A stretch of 64,000 nt of DNA from Flavobacteriales bacterium UBA6051 (GCA_002427735.1 DIYP01000016.1:668115-732114); one strand, 5' to 3'; counted from the stretch's first letter, positions 42,627 through 53,600 are shown. The notes: a model not told the origin generated them from the sequence alone. Translations and numbers: made by a program.

Positions 42627-43253
42627 ATGAATGATTTATTTGGTAAGTTATATAATGGGTTTCTACTTCGAGACTTACTTGGCTATGTAGTTCCTGGTGG
42701 ACTAGTTCTAATATGTTTAACTCATTTAGTTTCATTGCTAAAAAAAATCTCTGTATCAGAATTGATTACATCGATTCCCTATGAGAGCACGGTTACTTTT
42801 TTCTTGATATGTTTATGTTATGGTTGTGGTCATTTTATATCAGGCCTTTTTTTCCACACTCCTATTTTTCGCAAGTTCTTCAAGTACTCTCCCGACTTAT
42901 CTTATTCTTACCCAGGACTGTCTAAGAATAAAGCTTGGGCAAAACATAGGTCTGAATATCGGAGGTCATGTAAAGTTATTGGGGAGTCAATGCAAAGTCA
43001 AATTGAACGCCATGCAGCTTTGGTTCATTTTACAGGTCACATTTCCGCTAGCCTAATATTTACATTTCTATACATAGTTTTCTGGTCCTTTTACGAGTTA
43101 TCATTCAACCCAATGTATTATGCAATTCCTATTGCTATAATATTTCCTGGTATTTTTTTTCACTTTCGACAGATGGCTGATGAAAGATATCAGCTTGAAA
43201 TCACAGCAATTGAAATTGCTAAAGAAATTAGATTGTCACCATCAAATAAATAA
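42627..43253 (+). CDS. Four-span membrane protein, first of aldolase/RidA operon
   Basis: 208 residues from the ATG at 42627 (a TTG at 42591 is less likely). Membrane helices at about 17-38, 56-77, 138-160 and 165-183, with a 55-residue cytosolic loop (YSYPGLSKNKAWAKHRSEYRRSC) between the second and third. Family not recognised. Followed at 13 bp by an aldolase gene and then a RidA-like gene. Divergent from the OLD nuclease gene. Confidence 0.65.
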   Translation: MNDLFGKLYNGFLLRDLLGYVVPGGLVLICLTHLVSLLKKISVSELITSIPYESTVTFFLICLCYGCGHFISGLFFHTPIFRKFFKYSPDLSYSYPGLSKNKAWAKHRSEYRRSCKVIGESMQSQIERHAALVHFTGHISASLIFTFLYIVFWSFYELSFNPMYYAIPIAIIFPGIFFHFRQMADERYQLEITAIEIAKEIRLSPSNK

Positions 43254-43266
43254 AAAGAAGACTGAT

Positions 43267-44004
43267 ATGAAAAACGGAGAATCCCTAGTCAAAAAACTCG
43301 GACTTGGCAGTGATTTTTGGCCAATTTTAGCACTTGATCATGGCTTAACTGTTGGGCATAGTGATAGCGTACCTATCTCACTAATCCCTAAACTTTTGAA
43401 AGGATGTCGTGAGAGTATTGGGTCTGCCGTAATGACATATGGTCTGGCAAAATTCACAGTTCCATCTAATGTAAAAACACCTCTAATCATACAATGTTTC
43501 GGTTCCCCAAGTGATTACCCTAAGTTTAAAGTATGTAGCATTGAGCAAGCACTTGAACTAAACGCAAGCGGAGTTGCTGTCCAGGTTAATTTTAATTTGA
43601 ATAGAAAAAAACTGAGCAAACAACTCAAAGAAGTGGCCTCACTTACTCAAGAGGCACATAAGGCTGAATTACCAGTTTTATTTATGGTAACTCCAGAACT
43701 GAATAATATTGAGGAATTGTCGCATTCAATTCGATTTTGTGTTGAACTAGGAGCAGATCTGATAAAAGTAAGGTGCAATACATTAAAGTTGGATGAAAAA
43801 GAAAAAAATGAGTTGAAATTACTTCTAAAACCATACCCACCCGTGTTGTTGTCCGGAGGAAATATAAATGATAACATACTATCACAGGTTGCCGTTGCAA
43901 AAGCAGTTGGGTTTTCAGGGTATTGCATTGGACGGAATATCTTTCAAAACAAAACCCCCATAAAGATGGCGCAACTACTTCACGATAAATGGAATAATGA
44001 CTAA
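43267..44004 (+). CDS. Class I aldolase, FbaB/LsrF/DeoC-like
   Basis: 245 residues from the ATG at 43267 (an ATG at 43180 would overlap the previous gene by 74 bp). TIM-barrel pattern: ILALDHGLTVG (about 18-28), SAVMTYG, VAVQVNF, LGADLIKVRCN with the Schiff-base Lys (about 170), PPVLLSGG and GFSGYCIGRNIF. Members condense or cleave sugar phosphates and related ketones (fructose-bisphosphate, AI-2, ADH synthase). Substrate cannot be fixed. Operon with a RidA-like protein suggests handling of a reactive amino/keto compound. Confidence 0.78.
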   Translation: MKNGESLVKKLGLGSDFWPILALDHGLTVGHSDSVPISLIPKLLKGCRESIGSAVMTYGLAKFTVPSNVKTPLIIQCFGSPSDYPKFKVCSIEQALELNASGVAVQVNFNLNRKKLSKQLKEVASLTQEAHKAELPVLFMVTPELNNIEELSHSIRFCVELGADLIKVRCNTLKLDEKEKNELKLLLKPYPPVLLSGGNINDNILSQVAVAKAVGFSGYCIGRNIFQNKTPIKMAQLLHDKWNND

Positions 44005-44024
44005 CAGATAAATACAACATAATT

Positions 44025-44420
44025 ATGGCAAATAAAAAAATCAATCCAATTTCACTAAGAATCCCAACAAAAGCATACAGCCAAGGAGTCCTTGTTCCTT
44101 GTGGAGATACTAATCTTCTTTTTGTTACTGGTCAATTACCCCAGAATATTGACGGCAAAATTGTTCACCTAGGTGATATCGATGCACAAACTAGACTTGT
44201 CTTCTCAAGAATTTCAGATATTCTAAAAGAAGCAAATATGACATTTGATGATGTTGTTAAGATTCAGATTTTCATTAAGGACATAAATAATTCAAAAGTA
44301 GTATCGGCTATTCGAAACGAATTATTTGCGGAGAGTAAACCTGCCAGTACGCTTGTTGAGGTGTCAGGTTTTGTTAAAAAAGATTGTGAAGTTGAAATTG
44401 ATGTTGTAGCGGCTAAATAA
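44025..44420 (+). CDS. RidA/YjgF-family protein lacking the catalytic arginine
   Basis: 131 residues, full family length. Matches LLFVTGQLPQNIDGKIVHLGDIDAQTRLVFSRISDILKEANMTFDDVVKIQIFIKDI and KPASTLVEVSGF...EVEIDVVAA. In canonical RidA the P-A-R-S-C-V site has an Arg that starts imine/enamine hydrolysis; here it is P-A-S-T-L-V, so this is one of the Arg-lacking Rid subgroups, which need not be deaminases. It follows the aldolase by 20 bp. Confidence 0.88.
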   Translation: MANKKINPISLRIPTKAYSQGVLVPCGDTNLLFVTGQLPQNIDGKIVHLGDIDAQTRLVFSRISDILKEANMTFDDVVKIQIFIKDINNSKVVSAIRNELFAESKPASTLVEVSGFVKKDCEVEIDVVAAK

Positions 44421-44434
44421 TTAAGGTTTGGTTT

Positions 44435-44581
44435 ATGGAAAGACGATCTAACGTACTGACTAAACTTGTTGTCATTGCAAGGCATGAATTTACGGGGTGC
44501 ACTAGTACAAGCGTTAGATACTTTACTAATAAGAACGGTGTTATCAAAAGAGGAACGTTCGAATCTAGTCCAACCATATAG
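44435..44581 (+). CDS. Possible 48-residue small protein
   Basis: Intact frame MERRSNVLTKLVVIARHEF..., starting 14 bp after the RidA stop and ending before the terminator at 44661. No homologue recognised and no ribosome binding site; listed only because of its operon position. Confidence 0.25.
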   Translation: MERRSNVLTKLVVIARHEFTGCTSTSVRYFTNKNGVIKRGTFESSPTI

Positions 44582-44660
44582 ATTATCGGTAAGATAAATT
44601 ATGGCAGAGATTCGATTTGAATAAAATACACTGATCATTAATGAATCGCATTTTGAATTA

Positions 44661-44688
44661 AGGACTACCTCATGAGGTAGTCCTTTTT
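44661..44688 (+). terminator. Terminator of aldolase/RidA operon
   Basis: AGGACTACCTC / GAGGTAGTCCT, nearly perfect 11-bp stem around AT, followed by TTTT. Confidence 0.85.
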
Positions 44689-44777
44689 ATGTCCCGTTTT
44701 AACATGCATAACCAAGTGTTCATACACGAAAGAAGCGCAATAGGAGTTTAATATTACCTGTAGGGAATTTGTAAAAC

Positions 44778-46406
44778 CTATATCTCACAATCCTTGAACA
44801 TTGTCTTCAACTTTTTCTTTTCGTCTCCTTGGAACTTTTTGAGTATGTCATCCTTGCCAACCATTCTAACGATGGTTGCTCTGCGAGTGCAATCAAGACA
44901 ACCAATAAGTCTCAATATTGACTTCTCGTCTTTATTCCCTGTCCACCCTGTTAACATATTATTGATAAGATCACGGATTTGAATATTGCTTAATTGGTTG
45001 AGATGATGACAGGTATTCGTATTAACGAAGTGTCTTGACGCATCATCACTCCAGTTCGCAAAAGAAATCGCTCCACATGTTCCAAGTCGCAACATTAAAG
45101 TTCTTTCTTCTGGTCCTTGAAATTTTTTAAGAAGTTTCTGAGTACCTACCATAATTGCTACCGATCGAACTCGATCGCAGTCTAAACATTTAAAAATATT
45201 TATAATAGCCTTCTCCTCCTTATTAAAGGTAGATCCGGAAAGCAAATTATTAATCAAATCTCTTATCTGAGAATTACTTAAGCTTTTGAGTTGCGTGCAA
45301 GAGATTTGATCTAGGTACTCCATGGTCACAGTATCATCCCAATCTGCCATACTGAGCACTCCGCATTCTCCAAACATAATCTCCAAGCGCACCCGCTCTT
45401 TACCTTGAAACTTTTTCTGAATATTTTCAAGACCTACGCTTTCTACTATCTGAGCTCCGCGTTCACAATCAATACATTCAAATACTTTGATAACTGCTCT
45501 TTCATCTTTGTTTGATGTTATTCCTGAAAGAAGATTTTCAATTAAATGAGCAATATGAGTATTACTCAATGCTTCAATCTCTTGGCAAGACAAGGAGTCA
45601 ATAAATTTCCGACTATGCTTTCCACTAACTTCAGATAAACAATTTACAAAGCCTTGATAGGATGTGCAGAATCCTTCAATATCCTGAGCCTCCTCTATCG
45701 TAACAAGCCAAGGATTCAAATAGTTCGAGCCACTAACTTCATCGAAGGTATTCGGGTATATGTGTTGCCAATCAAACCAAATCTTGTCTACGAATGCATG
45801 GTGAAGCCAAAAAATAGGATCCGACGGAGAGATAGTGGGGTCACTCATTGTTTCACCTACTGCCGTGTGAACACTATTATGAAATGACTCCAGAGATTCG
45901 TTGAACCTTCTATATTTCTTATGACCAAAAGGACTACAGAGATTACCACTTGGCATACCTGATTCTTGAAAATCTCTAATTGCGTTTTGCTGATCAACCC
46001 ATTCTGGAATGCGCGGATTCTCGATCCAATTCCAATATGGAATTTTAATTGTCGGATCGTATTGAGCAATTAATTTTTCAAGTTCATAGAGGTATACTCT
46101 ATGCCAAGGCAAAAATCTAACAGCGCCATCACTACTAAAGTTTTGCATAGCATGCATGTACATCATTGGCATTTCACCGTGAATATCTACGAGTTCTTGA
46201 TACGAGCCATCTGCAATGAGTTGAGAGATAACCTGATTAAAATCATTCTTTTGTTGCATTGTTAAGGTGGCTTCATCTCTACGAATTCCAAATGGTAACT
46301 CACATTGATGTGATTTAAGTAATACGGGGCGAAAGCCTGCTTTGGGAGTGAGTCTTTTCTCATTCTCGCATCCGCATGGTTCTTTCACAAACGTCTTTTT
46401 TTCCAT
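44778..46406 (-). CDS. Tyrosinase-family copper oxidase with triplicated C-terminal domain
   Basis: 542 residues, no signal peptide. The copper sites of tyrosinase are complete: CuA MHAMQNF..FLPWHRVYLYELE (about 84-110, with His85 and His102), IPYWNWIE, and CuB HNSVHTAVG plus FWLHHAFVDKIWFDWQ (about 176-214). It oxidizes phenols to quinones. Residues about 272-350, 366-444 and 464-541 are three copies of a 78-residue unit with LSNxQIRDLINNLLSGxTxNKDEKAI..CLDCxR and LLKKFQGxE. From memory, similar GxTGDxDExAIL units occur in DUF4157-type bacterial toxins. A tyrosinase fused to this triplet is unusual. Confidence 0.9.
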   Translation of the reverse strand: MEKKTFVKEPCGCENEKRLTPKAGFRPVLLKSHQCELPFGIRRDEATLTMQQKNDFNQVISQLIADGSYQELVDIHGEMPMMYMHAMQNFSSDGAVRFLPWHRVYLYELEKLIAQYDPTIKIPYWNWIENPRIPEWVDQQNAIRDFQESGMPSGNLCSPFGHKKYRRFNESLESFHNSVHTAVGETMSDPTISPSDPIFWLHHAFVDKIWFDWQHIYPNTFDEVSGSNYLNPWLVTIEEAQDIEGFCTSYQGFVNCLSEVSGKHSRKFIDSLSCQEIEALSNTHIAHLIENLLSGITSNKDERAVIKVFECIDCERGAQIVESVGLENIQKKFQGKERVRLEIMFGECGVLSMADWDDTVTMEYLDQISCTQLKSLSNSQIRDLINNLLSGSTFNKEEKAIINIFKCLDCDRVRSVAIMVGTQKLLKKFQGPEERTLMLRLGTCGAISFANWSDDASRHFVNTNTCHHLNQLSNIQIRDLINNMLTGWTGNKDEKSILRLIGCLDCTRRATIVRMVGKDDILKKFQGDEKKKLKTMFKDCEI

Positions 46407-46546
46407 AGTAGTAAAGTATTAGAGTCCTTGCATTGAGCCAAGGAAGGTTTTGCGAAAAGTAGTTAAATAAATAACGCAAATCAATACGTATAATTACTCA
46501 TTTTTTTGCATTCTAAAAAAGTACTTATACCTGATGTAAGCTAAAC

Positions 46547-46926
46547 CTAAAGCAGATGTATACCTTGCTCTATCTTCTCCCGCGTCTTCTTCATAATTAC
46601 TCGTCCTTCTAATACTCTTTTAATGGAGCTCTCATCAACATCTACGGCTTTTGCCATTGATCTTTGTGATAGACCTTGGATGTACATGGTTTGGCGTATT
46701 CGTTGCTTGAGACTCGTTCCTGCATAGTTAGAGAGTGGTGTGCAGTTCAGGTATGCTAGGATCATGGGACGTACTTCTCTTATGGATCGGTGTGGTTGAG
46801 TTCCCAGTTTGGTATGCTCTTTTTGTGTATCCCAATCTTTTGGGCAACGAATCCCTGTAACTCATTTCGTCGAAGGCGTTCACGCTTTAAGTGATCGCCG
46901 AGGGTATGGCAATCGTCTAAATCCTT
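46547..46926 (-). pseudogene. Two-HTH XRE regulator with frameshift
   Basis: First HTH in one frame (TLGDHLKRERLRRNELQGF, AQKIGIHKKSIPNWELNHTDP), second HTH in another (SLKQRIRQTMYIQGLSQRS, KAVDVDESSIKRVLEGR, from the ATG at 46765). The join P..SIREVRPMILAYLNCTPL is conserved in this family but falls across a frameshift near 46783-46787. Stops also precede the first HTH. The second half alone (46547-46765, 72 residues) could still be expressed. Confidence 0.65.
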
Positions 46927-47155
46927 TTAGTTTTAGGGTCTTTCGGCTTTTAAGTTCGCTTTGACAGTTGGGGTACACGCCCCCAACCAATAATTACTAT
47001 AAACACACAAAACCATCATGAATATAACTAGTTATTACACAACGTATTAACCCCATAAAATCAATCTGAAGATCAGTAATTAGTCGAACTCATTCCTGAA
47101 TTCAGGCATGAACTTTAATATAAAAACAGAAATCAAGTGCTATAAGATTAATAAA
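46927..47155. other. Gap with no gene seen
   Basis: Between the broken regulator and the terminator of the LamG operon. Nothing recognisable apart from short AT-rich runs. Confidence 0.5.
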
Positions 47156-47180
47156 GAAAGCCGCCTCTTGGGCGGCTTTC
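47156..47180 (-). terminator. Terminator of the LamG operon
   Basis: GAAAGCCGCC / GGCGGCTTTC, 10 bp, 5-base loop; on the minus strand followed by TTTATT. Confidence 0.85.
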
Positions 47181-47263
47181 ACATGAGAAACTACTCACTA
47201 GTGACAGACATAAACTAACTACTATTTGTACTACGGCTACTATCGCTAACCTAAACTACCAAC

Positions 47264-50200
47264 CTAATTTATTACAACATTCTTAACCAACTTCGCGTCA
47301 TTGACTTCAATTTCCATAAGGTATTGTCCCGAATTTAAATCAGTTACGTTAACGCTCGTACTTAAACTTGAATTATTCACTGTTGAGTATTCTTCACTTA
47401 ATACAAGCCTTCCTTGTAAATCATATAGCCTTACCTCAACATCATTTGAACGCAATTCATTTACTTGGATGAATATGACATTGGAAGCCGGGTTTGGATA
47501 AACATTGATATTCAGATCATCATTTGACAGCTCTGGTGTGTTCAAAATTGTACCAATGGTAAATCCATAGGATACTTCCCGACCAAAATCAGGTTCAAAT
47601 GTTTTAATCGCAACGCCATTCAATTTCTTAATTCGAAAATATCCTGTTCCCTGAGAACTATTCGCCCAAAAATCTAGGCCATCTTCACCGGTGTCAAAGA
47701 GCTGAAGCGTATAACATCCATTTGGCAAATCCAGTGTATCTCGGTACGTTGTATTATCCGCAAAACCGCTCATTGAATGAACAATTGAACCATTATAATC
47801 GCGGATTTCATAACTATTCTCATGAGAGTTGTTATTTGTTCTCAACTCAACAATGAAGTTTTCGTTTTGATAATCTGGTAATTCATATGGTGAAGAAACG
47901 GTATTATTGTCAGAGTAATCATCAGCGCTGCCATTAACCGAGACAATGGTTGCCTCAAATACAAACGTCCCATTTCCAATCCAGAAATTTGTGCCAGAAA
48001 CTGGCAGTTCAATCTCTACTGTCTTAAGAGATTCTATGTTTCCAGTCCATGTATATGTTTCCAGGGCTCCTCCTGCTACATTAAAGCTAACTTCGATTGA
48101 ATTTATTGTTTGAGCACCAGTGTTTTGAATGGTTATTACAGGATTGGCACAGCTTGGATTGAAACGTAATCGTTCTACCTTTTGCGTTGGTCGTTTCAAA
48201 TCAATAATAGAGGCATCATTCTGAAAGTTGAAATCTCCAAATGACACCATTTGATATGAAACATAATATTCACTTGTACCTGAGCCAGCTGTAACTCCAT
48301 AGTCAAGGTTGATAGAATTCCCAGTAATTAAGGAAGGATCAATTTCATAGATTTTCACATCCGTTGCCGCTCCTGGACACCATCCAGCACGATCATAAAT
48401 CCATGTTCCTCCTTGAGGAAATATTGGATTATCAGCACACTCTTTCCACACCTGCCATTCTACCTCTCTCGTTCCACCGTTAACATTCATGTAGTGAGTT
48501 CTAGGAATAAACTCACCCTCCTGACCGTGTCCAGTGATGGCTGTTCTTAGCTTAAACATACTGGCGGATGGTTGCAATAATACATCTCGCGGTTCAAAAT
48601 AATCTTCATTCATGAGAGCTGTATACGATCTTCGGACCCCCGGTCTCCATACCTGCTGTAAATCAATGACATCACGTGGAGGTGTACCTTTAATAAACAG
48701 AAAACGAATATCTAATTCTTCTTGGTATGCTCCAGAAAACTCAACAGACATTCGTTTATCACCTCTAAGTACAGTGGTAAAATCTGTCATGTCAAATACC
48801 CACATTTCTCCTTCTACTCCCATATCTAGTCCCAGCCCATATGGAGTAACAAAGGACATAATTTCAATCTTTGCCGGATACTTCTGGAAGTAATCTAAGT
48901 CCGTTATTGTAATTGTTCCTTGAGATGGTACATTAACATATCCCACAATATTACCAGACTCATCAATTATTGGCATATCTCCAGCTTCAAAGTAAGAGTT
49001 AGTTCCAACGGTAACTAAATCATTATTGGATACTCCATACTCTGTTACAACATTGGCAGGATTTTGAATCGAATCCATTACGACAACCGTAGTATTAACC
49101 GAAGAGGAATATGTCCCTTGAATTAATTGTATGTTAGGACGCATGGTGGTTACAGAAAAATCTTTGAACAAATCTTTACCTCTAAAACGTTTGTTCGAAA
49201 TTGCAGAAGTCAAACTGACATCATTTCCATTGATGGATTCATCAAATGATACTGATCCGGATACATTATTAAAACTATTTAATACTAAAAGGTCACTGAT
49301 AGCAGGGTGACTTGAAACGTCCACTCTATGCATCCAATTCTCAACTTCTTGAGCAGACAGTGCCGTATTCCAAATTCTTAAATCATCAATGTTGCCAACC
49401 CAATCAATACCATAACTTCCGGTTCCGTCTTGTCCAATTTTCACGGTATTTCCAGAAAACACATCACCTATTGAAGTTATGGAAGTTGAGGCAACCAACG
49501 CTCCGTCCTGATAAAGTGTCATCATTCCATCCCGATCAAATGTAACAGCTATATGGTGCCATTCTCCATCATCGGCTATATTTCCACCAGTAATGTCTAC
49601 ACGATTGCTACCATCACCAATGTTCACTCGCCATGTTGATCCGTTTTGAAACACAACAAACCCTTTGTTAGAACCTGACCCCCAGTTTTTGTCTGAAAGA
49701 ATGGATGGATCATTTTGAGTTTGCCCAGGTTTAACCCACATTTCAATGGAAAAATCTTGAGTCGTTCCAAAGTTGATTGGATTCGCTAGTTCTCCATAAT
49801 TATCGCCTGCTGGAATATCAACATACTCATCCTCTGCATTAGAAATGAGAGTAACATCATTCAACGCGTCCGATCCCATTACACTAGTTGCTGCTCCGGA
49901 CATTGAGTTGGTATAACTAACCTCTACGATGATATTTGATGTCCCATCCCAAACAAATGGAGAGTTAAAATCAAACTGTTGCCCCCCCATTACGGGAAAG
50001 GTTGTATTCTGGAAATAAACATCCGTAAAACCACTAAGATCTATATTCAAGGAATCATTCAATGAAGTCTTCAAGGTATTTTTCAGCCTAATCCTTAAGA
50101 AATTTGCATCAGCTCCCAGAGCATTCAAATCCATTGTTATTCCAGTTATGTTTCCTGAGGTTATATTAACAAGTTCACTTGCCAAAACTAAATATTGGCT

Positions 50201-50680
50201 CTTGGCAACATTCTGTGTGGTCATGAATGGATTTACTAATACGCTGCTTCCCGTCCCAATATCATCAATAATCTCACTAATCACCCCGGTATTGACAGTA
50301 TTCACTTGATCGTATTCATAATAGGTATAGGTTGGTTGAGAAGTATAATCATAAACGCTTCCATTGAAGCCACTAATAATATGATCAGGATGCACTGCTT
50401 TGACCGAATCAATTCTCGTTGAATCGGTTATGAATGTGTTACAGCTGTAATCCCATTCTCCACACCCTTGGTTTGGGTTCTGACCATTTGAGATCAAACC
50501 ATTTTTACAACGCATTTTATACTCCATGACAATTTTACGATACTCTTCAGAACCGTCGGGAAAGGTGAAATTATATACTCTTCCCGTACTATCAAACGTC
50601 AGCGTTTGAACAATAGTCGTATCCTGAGAATATCCTAGCGTCGAAATAAGGACGGTAAGTCCGATTAAAATATATTTCAT
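47264..50680 (-). CDS. T9SS-exported PNGase F-like / LamG protein
   Basis: 1138 residues. Signal peptide 1-18 (STLGYSQ). PNGase F-type segment YKMRCKNGLI..NQGCGEWDYSCNTFI (about 54-84) and, later, GHGQEGEFIPRTHYMNVN and WKECADNPIFPQGGTWIYDRAGWCPG (about 720-775), the two halves of the peptide-N-glycosidase F fold. A LamG domain (about 285-440) is inserted between them. The C-terminal 75 residues are a T9SS sorting domain (NINVYPNPASNVIFI...GQYLMEIEV). Predicted to bind or cleave glycans at the surface. Co-transcribed with the next upstream gene (1-bp gap). Confidence 0.88.
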   Translation of the reverse strand: MKYILIGLTVLISTLGYSQDTTIVQTLTFDSTGRVYNFTFPDGSEEYRKIVMEYKMRCKNGLISNGQNPNQGCGEWDYSCNTFITDSTRIDSVKAVHPDHIISGFNGSVYDYTSQPTYTYYEYDQVNTVNTGVISEIIDDIGTGSSVLVNPFMTTQNVAKSQYLVLASELVNITSGNITGITMDLNALGADANFLRIRLKNTLKTSLNDSLNIDLSGFTDVYFQNTTFPVMGGQQFDFNSPFVWDGTSNIIVEVSYTNSMSGAATSVMGSDALNDVTLISNAEDEYVDIPAGDNYGELANPINFGTTQDFSIEMWVKPGQTQNDPSILSDKNWGSGSNKGFVVFQNGSTWRVNIGDGSNRVDITGGNIADDGEWHHIAVTFDRDGMMTLYQDGALVASTSITSIGDVFSGNTVKIGQDGTGSYGIDWVGNIDDLRIWNTALSAQEVENWMHRVDVSSHPAISDLLVLNSFNNVSGSVSFDESINGNDVSLTSAISNKRFRGKDLFKDFSVTTMRPNIQLIQGTYSSSVNTTVVVMDSIQNPANVVTEYGVSNNDLVTVGTNSYFEAGDMPIIDESGNIVGYVNVPSQGTITITDLDYFQKYPAKIEIMSFVTPYGLGLDMGVEGEMWVFDMTDFTTVLRGDKRMSVEFSGAYQEELDIRFLFIKGTPPRDVIDLQQVWRPGVRRSYTALMNEDYFEPRDVLLQPSASMFKLRTAITGHGQEGEFIPRTHYMNVNGGTREVEWQVWKECADNPIFPQGGTWIYDRAGWCPGAATDVKIYEIDPSLITGNSINLDYGVTAGSGTSEYYVSYQMVSFGDFNFQNDASIIDLKRPTQKVERLRFNPSCANPVITIQNTGAQTINSIEVSFNVAGGALETYTWTGNIESLKTVEIELPVSGTNFWIGNGTFVFEATIVSVNGSADDYSDNNTVSSPYELPDYQNENFIVELRTNNNSHENSYEIRDYNGSIVHSMSGFADNTTYRDTLDLPNGCYTLQLFDTGEDGLDFWANSSQGTGYFRIKKLNGVAIKTFEPDFGREVSYGFTIGTILNTPELSNDDLNINVYPNPASNVIFIQVNELRSNDVEVRLYDLQGRLVLSEEYSTVNNSSLSTSVNVTDLNSGQYLMEIEVNDAKLVKNVVIN

Positions 50681-50681
50681 A

Positions 50682-53600
50682 TTATTGTTTGATTAGTTTT
50701 TCTGCTATTACTCTTCCATTACTAGAGAAAATGGTAATCACATACATACCACTTGAAATAGTGTTAAGATTAAGGGTAGACTTACCCTTTGAAATTGATT
50801 TACGCATCACCTCTCTGCCGTTCACATCAGCTATGTTGATCTCTCCTTCATGACCAAAAATTATGTAAAGTATTCCATTGGTTGGATTTGGATAGATTAT
50901 CGGTTCATTTAATTTCGAATTGCAAGCAACGTAAACCGCAACTGGATCATAGTGATATCTAGATCCATTAATATCTACTTGAGTCAATCGATAGTAATAT
51001 GTTCCTTCATCAAAATTACCATCATGACGATAGCTATAGTCTAGTTCGACTTGAGAGTTTCCGGCGGCATTTACTTGACCAACAGGAATCCAGTTTTCGG
51101 AATCATGCGAATATTCAATCAAATAATAGTCGCTGTTAGTTTCACTTAAAGTTGACCAGCTAATAGTGTTTGAACAAGCTAATCTTTCTACTTCAAAATT
51201 GACCAGCTCAACGGGTAATGGAGTTGTAGCCGCATTTGTACTTCCTAGGGTAAAAAAGAAACCTCTTAATTCTGTTGATTCAGGTCCAAATGGTGGAGTA
51301 AAATCGTGTTCAAAATACGCAATATTCGTTACGTTATCATAAGAGGATGGGACTATGGATGTAGCAAAACCGTCAGAATAATCACCGTCTTCATCGACCA
51401 ATAATCTAAGGTTTGCTAAGTCATTGATTCCAATAGCACCTCCCACACCGATTACATTGCTCAAATCAAACTCAAGTGTAACGGTACCAATTACTCCCGT
51501 TTCCTGAGATTTCCATTCTCTCTGAAAAATGGTTTCAATTACCTCTCCATTATCTGTTGGGTAGTAAACATACGCTCCTGTGTTCATGGTCGGAGCTCCG
51601 TTATGTCCCCATACTAGTGAAGAGAGATCAGCAGAAACACTTTCTGGTTGAATGAAACTTGTTCCGTTCGCAAGAGTTAATATATCATTATAAATTATTC
51701 CATTAGTGTTGGTGGAATGGGATTTTAACTGATTTAATTGACTATTATCATCTCTATGAATTCCTGCGACATCAAAGGCATAAGCAGAGTTTAGTACTTG
51801 GCTCCAAATAACATTTCCAGCAGAGCTGTAATAATCCTTACTGATACCATTTATACCTAATGTTATTCCGTACTTGATGGCTAAGTAAGATTCGATCTTG
51901 CCCTGGTTTAAAATGCTATGTTCCTCGCTGTATAAAATAGCCTCTGGAATATGTCCTTTATTTACTTCAACCAAAGGAGGAAAATCTACACCATCTTCCG
52001 AACCAATCATGAAATATGGCCCAAAATTTCTACCATGAGGACCATTGGTAAACTCATTTACTCCATTAACTCCAATGTTCATTCCATTAGTTCCTGTTTG
52101 CCAGTGATAGGTCAAAATATATGACTCATTCGTTGTAGCAGTAAAAACAGAGTGATCATACCTTCCACCTTCTACATCATGATGATATGAAAAACTTGAA
52201 TTAATTGTTCCCAAAAATGGATCGTCAGCATCGTTGAGTGAAAATCCTAAACATGTATTCCAGCCGGACAATTCAGCCGTCCTGACAACAAAGTATATGG
52301 TCCCATTTGTTGGGGACGTGAGGGTGTTAAAACCATAACTACCTCTTGAAAGACATCCGGGTTGAACAATACCAAACTCATGGCTTGGATTGTAATTCAT
52401 GGGAACGGAGGCAGTTCTCCATATTGGACCTTGATTATGGCTTGTTTGACTAAGGTCTCGTGTGCTAAACAAATCGTTCCATTGCTGAACTTCCTGACCA
52501 TCTGTCGAGTATGAAGAACCCGCATCAACAAATGACTCCTTTCCTGCCGAATACCAAGCATAATTACTTGCAACAACATTTCCAGGCACAGCTCCGCAAA
52601 CTTCAATGATTCTATTTCCAACAGGACTGGTCGTTGTTGGTATATAGGTTATGGCATCAGCCGTAAATTGCGTTATTTCCGCATCCAACACATTGCCTGG
52701 AGATGCCAACGCGTTCAGGTCATATACTGCCCAGAAATAATTGATACCTCCAGATAATAATTGAGCACCATTAAAATTGATCGTACCACCGGCCGATGGT
52801 GCATTATCAAATAAATTCCCGGTAGAGAATGTACTCGATGTTCCAGTATAATAAAGATCTATGTTTGCTACATCGGTAACCAAAGTGGTTCCGTTCATAT
52901 TTAATAGAATCTGAGTAACATTCAAGGGTGAAAGATCACCTGTCGTTGTTACTTCCAACCTGACTATAAAAGCGTCATTTTCACAATTTTGAACACTTGA
53001 TGTGGCAAATTGCGTAACATTGGAATTATCAATTGACATTATTCTACACACTCCATCCACCCAATCCGTAGCTGAATCCATGTTTAATAATGTCCCGATG
53101 TGGGCACCAGTTAAGTCTATCAACGTAAGGCTTCCCAATGCTTGATCAAACTTGGCGTATGCTACTAAATTTGGCTCAGTCGCATAGGTTGATATGTCAC
53201 ACATATTATTTGCAACCTCCGCTGCGGTTCTCTCATCATTCCATATCCTAACTTCATCGATGTTCCCTGTCCAAAATTGCCCATATGAACCCGTTCCATC
53301 TTGTGCAATTCGCGAGGTTAAACCAGAGTAACTATTCCCCACGCCATTTAAATCTCTTGACCCTACATTTATCCCATCCTGATAAATATTAATTGCATTA
53401 GCACCACCAGCCCTATTGACCGTCACGGCTAAGTGATGCCATGCTCCATCATTAATCACTGGACCAGCACTTGATATATCAGCTCTATTTCCTGCTCCAT
53501 CACCAATATTAAACTTCCAAATGTTCCCAATTTGAGCGATGACGTAACCGTCATTAGTTCCACCACCCCAGTTCTTATCAGAAATAATCGAGGGATCATT

